Shown: piece after piece, positions 57,656 to 64,000 of the stretch
Layout of the letters: every line of letters starts with the position of its first letter
Numbering within the stretch: the first letter of the stretch is position 1
Source of the DNA: Brachycybe producta
Taxonomy: Eukaryota > Arthropoda > Diplopoda > Playtdesmida > Andrognathidae
DNA length: 64,000 nt
Direction: 5' to 3'
Assembly (NCBI GenBank): GCA_036925085.1
Contig: JAUPFP010000040.1
Location: 837,939 to 901,938 of the forward strand
Program-made: the position numbers and the translations under genes
Notes under the pieces: model-generated
Told to the model about the DNA's origin: nothing
The model's input: the letters and a program-made list of their open reading frames with translations, nothing else
The model's database searches: none

Positions 57656-59350
57656 ATGGCTAGTAGAGATCTCTCTACTAACCCTACGGAAACGGGGATG
57701 TTACAAAATGGTGGAGGTGCGGGGTACCTCACTACAGATCCAGTAGAGAATACCAATGATGTCGGAGTTACACCAGGTGGTAAAGGAAAGAAAGGCAGAC
57801 CGAAATCGAAGTCGAAGACACGGGAGAAGGACGATACAAACCAAATGGATGGAGAAGATCCACTTGAAGGTATCCTTCAAAATCTAAGTGCTGAAAGACG
57901 GGAGAGACTGATGGCCTGGTTCGAAGCCCAGCAACCATCAGGATCGATGTTACTCCGGAGCGGGCGTGGTGTAAGTACGGTTCAGCGTCATACGGTAGTC
58001 CGAGAAATGGATACCGGAGTGGAGCCCTCGTCGGCCCACGCTGAATCTCAGCGTCATACAGTGATTCCTGGATTGGACACTGAAGGGGAGCCCTCGTCGG
58101 CCCACGCTGAAAACCTAAGACAGGTTAATGTATTCCAGACGCCGCTCATGGTGAAGAAGAGTGGAGGGACCCAGAGAGGTCGCCTACCTGAGACTCCTAT
58201 TCGACGGAGAGAGAACCCGGACCAGCTAGAGGATGAAAGCCTAACAAGTGAGGATCCCAGCGTAGAAGAGCTGGAAGGAAATCCAATTTGCAATCGTCAT
58301 CGGACCTGTGAGGAGCTGGATGGGAAGTACAAGAGTCTTCACCCACTCCGGAATCTGGAGACCTTCAAAGGATTGACGTCTGTATACACCTTTCTGGAGG
58401 ACTACGAGAGTATCGCAGATCTGGAGGACTGGAGCAACGTCCACAAGACCTACTACTTACGTAAAGCGGTAGAAGGGGACGTAGTACGTTGGTTATCCAA
58501 TTTCTACAAAGAAAATCGAGGAAAGACCACGTGGGACTTCATACGGAGCGAGTTAATTGAAAGATTTGGACGTCGAGACGAGTTAGTGCAACTGAAGCTG
58601 AGGTTGGATACCATGCTCCAAAGGAAAGGAGAGGACACCAATCAGTTTTTGGGTCGCTACCTTGACTTGAGTAGAAAAGTGTTACCGGGGGTAACCGACA
58701 AATACCGGATTGTGGAATTTCGGCAGAAACTTCATCCGATTATACGTAATGCTACACAGAATGCGCCGAATAGCAATCTGAAGCTGTACACGACATATAT
58801 CAAGGATACCGAGGAAGTTTTGATGGCTGATGGGTTATGGATACCGGAAGGAACGATGGGTCAACAAACGACGACCCAGGTCTCCAAGGGTCCACAGAAG
58901 AATAACCAACGCCAAAATGCCAAACAGACGCAAGCAGTAATGGACGGAGGACGTTCTTACGCGGTTGTTACTCAAGATCAAGCGGACCCAACGAACCACT
59001 CGACTCCATCAAATTCAAATAACCAAACGCAACAGAAGACCAACCAGAACTCGAATCAGCAACAAGGTCGTAAATGGAACCAAAGATATCCGCAGAAGAA
59101 AAACTACAATGGTCAGCAAACGCAAGATGGAAGTAAAACCCCGAAAGATCTCAGCACAGTAGAGTGTTATCACTGTCACGAGAAGGGTCACTTTTCAAGA
59201 AACTGCCCAAAGAAAGTAGTTGCGGATGGAACCGTTGGACTTGTTCAACATGGAATGGCCACTGGAAGAAATGGCCAGCAGTATTTTGTCGTCAGCGAGA
59301 ACGGGCAGAAGAAGTTCCTGCGAGAGGAAAACCCGGCTGATTTAAACTAG
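57656..59350 (+). CDS. gag: Gag polyprotein of Ty3/gypsy retrotransposon
   Basis: A 564-residue intact Gag forms the virus-like particle that packages the element RNA. The N-terminus is basic (GKGKKGRPKSKSK near residue 41). Residues 110-153 hold two copies of a 22-residue repeat starting QRHTV. Residues about 230-395 are a retrotransposon capsid-type domain (LETFKGL, VVRWLSNFY, ELIERFGRR). Residues 400-500 are rich in Gln and Asn. A single CCHC zinc knuckle follows with Cys504, Cys507, His512 and Cys517 (CYHCHEKGHFSRNC), which binds RNA. The ATG context is TAGATGG. The stop TAG is immediately preceded by the slippery heptamer that sends ribosomes into pol. Confidence 0.95.
   Translation: MASRDLSTNPTETGMLQNGGGAGYLTTDPVENTNDVGVTPGGKGKKGRPKSKSKTREKDDTNQMDGEDPLEGILQNLSAERRERLMAWFEAQQPSGSMLLRSGRGVSTVQRHTVVREMDTGVEPSSAHAESQRHTVIPGLDTEGEPSSAHAENLRQVNVFQTPLMVKKSGGTQRGRLPETPIRRRENPDQLEDESLTSEDPSVEELEGNPICNRHRTCEELDGKYKSLHPLRNLETFKGLTSVYTFLEDYESIADLEDWSNVHKTYYLRKAVEGDVVRWLSNFYKENRGKTTWDFIRSELIERFGRRDELVQLKLRLDTMLQRKGEDTNQFLGRYLDLSRKVLPGVTDKYRIVEFRQKLHPIIRNATQNAPNSNLKLYTTYIKDTEEVLMADGLWIPEGTMGQQTTTQVSKGPQKNNQRQNAKQTQAVMDGGRSYAVVTQDQADPTNHSTPSNSNNQTQQKTNQNSNQQQGRKWNQRYPQKKNYNGQQTQDGSKTPKDLSTVECYHCHEKGHFSRNCPKKVVADGTVGLVQHGMATGRNGQQYFVVSENGQKKFLREENPADLN
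57983..58114 (+). repeat. 66-bp direct repeat in gag (2 copies)
   Basis: Units start at 57983 and 58049, 66 bp apart, and encode 22 residues each (QRHTV ... EPSSAHAE). The repeat lies N-terminal to the capsid-like domain. Confidence 0.85.
59341..59347 (+). promoter_or_regulatory. -1 ribosomal frameshift slippery site TTTAAAC
   Basis: In the gag frame the codons are TTA AAC followed by the TAG stop, so the heptamer reads T TTA AAC, the canonical X XXY YYZ layout. Pol is in the -1 frame and becomes open at exactly 59341, right after a TGA in that frame (59338-59340). Known retroelements and nidoviruses use UUUAAAC. Slippage here yields Gag-Pol with gag residue Asn564 followed by the pol Leu codon at 59347. 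Confidence 0.9.
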
Positions 59351-62300
59351 AAAGGGTGGCAGTAAAGAGGGGCCTACCGCCCTTTAAGAACGGAAAACCC
59401 TCTGGAAAACGACAAAATCGAAACGAAACAGCGATCGCCAATTCCCAAAACATTGTGGACAAAGCTTTGTTGGGGGGGAATAGGGGCGTGAGCGAAGCTA
59501 CCAATGTCACTAAAACTAGACGGAATGCTGGAGCACCGAAGAGACCATGCGATTTGGACACTCAAGGACTCCCTGAGCAATCGTCGGAGTTGTTAGTCGG
59601 CATTTCGAATGTCACCACAACTAGACCAAAGGCTGGAGCACCGAAGAGACCATGTGATTTGGACACTCAAGGACTCCCTGAGCAATCGTCGGAGTTGCTA
59701 GTCGGCATTACGAATGGAAAACGACAACGGAATTCACGAAAAAATAAGAAGCTGCGAAAGGATACTGGTCGAAGGGGAGAAATCATCGAGGAGATATTTC
59801 CGGAACCCATCATCTGGTCACCTACGAAAGCTATGGTAGTTTACGCGAATAGCTTGGAGGAAGCAAAGAGAATTGTGGAAGCCATGGAAACTGGAGTTAA
59901 TCAAGACAGAATTGAGGGAGAGACCCAACAGAATTCTGCGGTGCCAGTCGGAATTGAGGGAAGGACCCAACAGAATTCTGCGGCGTGTATACCGGGGATA
60001 AGCAATGTTGCTCAGGAAATCCCTCAAGATGTAACATCCAATGTTATTGCCTCGGGCAAGGCCGAAACTGATGCTAAGAAATCCAAGAAGGCTATTGTAA
60101 ATGCAGCTATCGGTAGAGGAGATGATACCAGTAGGATCCCTGCGAACAGCGAGGTTATTGAATCCGTTGAAGTTGGAGATTTATTGAGGAGTAGGGCTTG
60201 TTGTCGAAAGAGTGTCGAAATCACTGTAGACAGCCTACTCACCTCATGCGAACTCATCGAGGTAGGAGATACTACGCCCGATGAGAGTGTTGCCAAGATT
60301 ACCATTCAGGTTGATGGCACACCAGTTCGATTTTTGGCGGATAGCGGAACTGGGTTCACTATCTTGTCAGGCACAATGGCCAAAGAGTACGGACTTCGAT
60401 ATGGACCAATCCGGAACGCACCTGCATTAGGCGCAGTAGGAGGGGTACCGATTAAGGTACTGGGTCAGTTGTGGCCAACGTTCGAGTTGAACGGAAAGCA
60501 AGTAACGGCAAGGATGCTCATCATAGATGGAAAACGAGAAGCACTGCTGGGGAGAGACCTGGGAGCTGCATTTGATCTCATCATTTCCATGAAGACCTCC
60601 AAGATCTACTTTGCTAATGAGATGTTCTACGAAGGAACACGAGAATTGTTGAAGAAAGGAAATGCGCGTAGTAGCCTTCCCTGGAATTTCTTCAAAGAGT
60701 TAAAAGAGGAGGGATGTGCTCAGAATAGCCATCTGGATAACTCCTATGCCATAAAAGCTAAAGAGGAAAGCTGCGTAAAAGCCCAAGGAAGGATTACGTT
60801 AAATCCGGGCCAGGCTTTGAACCTCAAAGTAGCTGCAGGGCGGATCATTGAGGAAAACGAAGTACTCATGATTGAAACGAACGATAGTCTCTTTAATCGA
60901 AAAGGCATCGTTGTGGCCAGCAGTGTGCTACAAGGGAATGGAACATCACAACTGGAAGTCCAACTCCTGAATACCACACTGGAGTCCGTGGGGATTGGAG
61001 ACCGCGAGACTATTGGACACTTCGAACTTCTAGAAGAACTAGAAGAAGAGCAAGCCTGCAAAGTTTCCGAGGAGGAAAACTTTAGAGACATCGGAGAAGC
61101 ACCCGTTGATTTTGAAAGAGAAATTCAACTTGGTCCTGAACTGACAGATGATCAAAGAGAAGAGTTGACGATCCTACTGAAGGAGTTCCAACCGATCTTC
61201 GCCTTTTCATCTAAGGACCTGGGAGCTACGAATCTGACCAAACACAAGATCGAAACTGGAGATAATCTACCTGTTCGAGACACGTTACGAAGATGCGGGC
61301 CTGGGGAACGCATCGTAATTGATGAGACGCTAGAGGAGATGAAGAAATCTGGGGTTGTAAGGCCATCGAAATCGCCGTATGCATCGCCCATCGTCCTTGT
61401 AAAGAAGAAGGATGGCTCCTACCGTTTCTGTGTAGATTATCGGAAGTTGAACGCGATTACAAAGGCAGACACTTATCCATTACCGAGGATTGATGATGCA
61501 TTAGACTCCATGAGAGGAGCATGCTACTTCGCAACGCTGGATATGAAGAGTGGATACTGGCAGTTCGAGATGGAAGAAAGCGACATCGAGAAGACCACAT
61601 TTACATCTCATCGAGGATTGTTCGAGTTCGTAAGAATGCCTTTCGAACTCCGAAACGCTCCTGCCACTATGCAACGTGCATTGGACATCCTACTCGCCGG
61701 GCACAAATGGGAAACGTGCCTTGTCTACCTTGACGACATCGTAGTGTTTGGAAGAACGTTCGAAGAATTTTTGGAAAGACTGAGAACTATCTTGGACCTG
61801 CTGAGGACAGCAAACCTGAAGTTGCATCCAATGAAATGCTTCTTTGGATTCCAAGAAGTGAAGTATTTGGGACACCTGATCTCGCCTGATGGAATTCGGC
61901 CAGATCCAGATAAGGTTGTCGCCATAAAGAACTTCCCAGTTCCTGACAATGTAACCGCAATCAGAAGTTTCCTTGGATTGGCGGGTTATTATCGAAAGCA
62001 TGTACCTGGATTTGCCAACATAGCGAAGCCCATGTCAGACCTGACGGGTAAAGATATACCGTTCGAATGGTCAGTTGACTGCGAGAATGCATTCCGCACG
62101 CTAAAGAATATGTTGTCGAAATCTCCATTGGTTGCCGTATATGATCCGAAGGCTGCAATATTTATGCATACTGATGCCTGTGGATACGGAATTGGAGCGA
62201 TGCTTTACCAGAAGTCAGAGGATAAACGAAGAAAGGAGATCATTGGAAGTGTCTCCAGAGTTCTAAGGGACGCGGAAAAGAACTACAGTACGACGGATAA

Positions 62301-64000
62301 GGAGTGCCTAGCAGTAATCTATGGAGTCACCAAGTTCCGGCCGTACCTGTTCCAGAAGCCCTTTACAATTGTGACGGATCACCACGCATTATGCTACATG
62401 AAAACTGCAGCACGTCTAGAAGGAAGACTTGGTCGCTGGCAGCTGCTAATGCAGGAGTACGACTACAAAATCATCTACAAAGAGGGGAAACTTCACGTCG
62501 AAGCCGATTGCCTCTCAAGATATCCAGCAGGAGTGCCTGTTAACTGGAAGGCCATCCCAGAAGCGGAAGACCTAGATGACAGTGTGATCTTTAATGTAAC
62601 CTTACAATGGGATTGGAAGGTGGAGCAAAAATTGGACCCAGAGATTTTGAAGATTCGTGAGGAGTTGCGTAGCCAACCAGAGTCACCTCTTCATAAGTTG
62701 TTTTGCGATTATGACAACAAGTTGTTCGCTTGTGTGTTTCACGGAAGTTCCGTACCCACACTCGTGAATGTGGTTCCAAAACATCTCATCCCAGAAGTAA
62801 TGAGATTATGCCATGACGAGCCCGATGCTGGTCATGAGGGACAAACTAAGACCTGGAATCGAGCCAGGCAAAGATTTTATTGGAATAACATGAAGCACGA
62901 CATATTCGAATATGTGCGCTCATGTGAGATTTGTCAATTACACAAGCTGGGTACGGAGAAACCTGAAGGGTTCCTTCAAGAAATGCCCATTGGAAAGCCT
63001 TGTGATTGCTGGGGAATGGATTTCATTGGACCATTAGTACCGTCGGTTGGAGGAAACAAGCATATCTTGTTGGCAGTCGATTACGCCACTCGATATTGCG
63101 TTGCTAAAGCAGTAAAAAGCACAACCGCACTAATCGTAATGAACTTCCTAGCAAAAGACGTAAAGAGAATCTTCGGGATACCAGAGAAACTCATTTCGGA
63201 TCGAGGGACGCCGTTTGTTGCGAAGAACACTCAAGAATTCTTGGAAATAAACAAGATAGAGCACGAAACAACAACTGCCTACCATCCGCAAAGTAATGGT
63301 CTCGCCGAAAGGACGAATAAAAGCATTATTCAGACTATGAAAAAGTATCTGACTCCTGCGAAGAACCAGACTGATTGGGCAACGAAACTGGATGAAGTTT
63401 TGGAATCGTACAACTCATCTGTACATTCATCCACAAAGTTTACGCCGTACAGACTCATGTTTGGGAGGGAGCCCAGAACTAAAGTAGACACCTTAGTTCC
63501 AGAACGACCAGTTATCGTGGATAACGAGGCAGGAAACCTCGTGGACGTTCGACAACAGGCGGAAGAACGCCAAGAAGAAGAACTAAGAACAGCCAGAACG
63601 AACCTGAAAGCAGCACATGATCGTCGAAAGAAGTACTACGACCAAAGGCATAAGAAGCCTTATGAGTACCAAATCGGACAGAAAGTACTTGTACGAGACA
63701 TGCGAATCAGGCCTGGACAGAACAAGAAGTTCTTAACGAAATGGAGACAGGGATATACGATTGTGTCGAAGGTATCGGACACCGTATACCGATTGAGTTA
63801 CGAGAATCGAGCTGGAAGATTAGTGGAGGACTCTGTAAACGTTGCAAACCTGAGACCACTATATGAGACTTACCAAAAGGACGGACCCAATGTTCCAACG
63901 ACTGGAGACACCCTGGAGTCCATGGGTAACTCATCGCCAGAAGAATCCGAATCGGAACCTGTAAAAGAAAAAGAAATGACAGCGTTTGTCAAGAAGAAAA
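59341..64000 (+). CDS. pol: Pol polyprotein of Ty3/gypsy retrotransposon, cut by window end
   Basis: The frame is open for all 1,553 codons to the window edge. Numbering from 59341: residues 1-300 are a linker of unknown role with two tandem repeats. An aspartic protease has DSG at 334-336 and the ALLGRD end near 401. Reverse transcriptase has VDYRKLNAI at 698, the first catalytic Asp734 (LDMKSGYWQ) and YLDD at 796-799. RNase H has Asp945 (TDACGYG), Glu988, Asp1013 and Asp1056. Integrase has an HHCC finger (His1158, His1165, Cys1195, Cys1198) and a DD35E core (Asp1227, Asp1287, Glu1323). A GPY/F-like module follows (KWRQGYTIVSK). The order PR-RT-RH-IN defines Ty3/gypsy. All catalytic residues are present, so the element may be active. 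It is translated as Gag-Pol by -1 frameshifting. Confidence 0.96.
59351..59403 (+). promoter_or_regulatory. Frameshift-stimulating H-type pseudoknot
   Basis: Stem 1 pairs 59351-59359 (AAAGGGTGG) with 59377-59385 (CCGCCCTTT): nine pairs, one of them G-U. The loop sequence 59366-59371 (AGAGGG) is complementary to 59398-59403 (CCCTCT), giving a six-pair stem 2. Loops are 6, 5 and 12 nt. The spacer from the heptamer is 3 nt, or 6 nt if the three A-U pairs breathe. This geometry matches known -1 frameshift pseudoknots. It was paired by eye, without energy calculation. Confidence 0.75.
59528..59737 (+). repeat. 105-bp direct repeat in pol linker (2 copies)
   Basis: Two copies spaced exactly 105 bp apart (starting 59528 and 59633) encode a 35-residue repeat starting AGAPKRPCDLDTQGLPEQSS. 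The copies differ at few positions and keep the frame, so this is a recent in-frame duplication between the frameshift site and the protease. Confidence 0.9.
59909..59984 (+). repeat. 42-bp direct repeat in pol linker (2 copies)
   Basis: GAATTGAGGGA starts at 59909 and again at 59951. The 42-bp unit encodes a 14-residue repeat (IEGETQQNSA type) and keeps the reading frame. Confidence 0.85.

Noticed and set aside
59292..59580. Minus-strand ORFs over the gag-pol junction
   Set aside because: Shadows of the pol frame; codon usage and motifs support only the plus strand.

Overview
This is animal nuclear DNA: spliced coding exons separated by long AT-rich introns that are packed with transposable elements. 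The host gene is liprin-alpha (PPFIA / Drosophila Liprin-alpha / C. elegans syd-2), a presynaptic active-zone scaffold, read on the minus strand. The protein looks protostome- or other invertebrate-like, but the sequence alone does not fix the species.

Layout. From 19611 down to 3637 there are twelve minus-strand exons. Each has AG/GT borders and all reading phases agree. They encode about 690 residues of the coiled-coil half of liprin-alpha, from the EFATLTKEL block to the serine/proline-rich linker. The C-terminal SAM-domain exons must lie left of base 1, and the conserved N-terminal exons were not found. A single-copy, CpG-containing interval at 40.74-41.16 kb carries CCAAT, E2F-like and CRE motifs, then a short ORF ending in a perfect splice donor in the right phase. 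It is a candidate alternative promoter and first exon.

Region 0.4-3.3 kb and most of 16-56 kb is a transposon graveyard with many nested insertions. It holds about 18 copies of a ~200-bp palindromic MITE with 9-bp target duplications and a central TGACGTCA; non-autonomous Helitrons carrying relics of the helicase C-terminus; an inverted Tc1-like dimer; several hAT-like elements; an ~800-bp foldback flanked by TTAA; a TAA-flanked PIF/Harbinger-like element; tRNA-derived SINEs; remains of a non-LTR retrotransposon; and several minisatellites.

From 56857 to the right edge runs a plus-strand Ty3/gypsy LTR retrotransposon. It has a 5' LTR with TATA box and AATAAA, an intact gag (57656-59350), and a pol frame open without interruption from 59341 to base 64000. 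Gag and Pol are joined by a slippery heptamer TTTAAAC placed directly before the gag stop, followed by sequence that can fold as an H-type pseudoknot. The element looks young. Its 3' end, 3' LTR and any extra ORF are outside the window.
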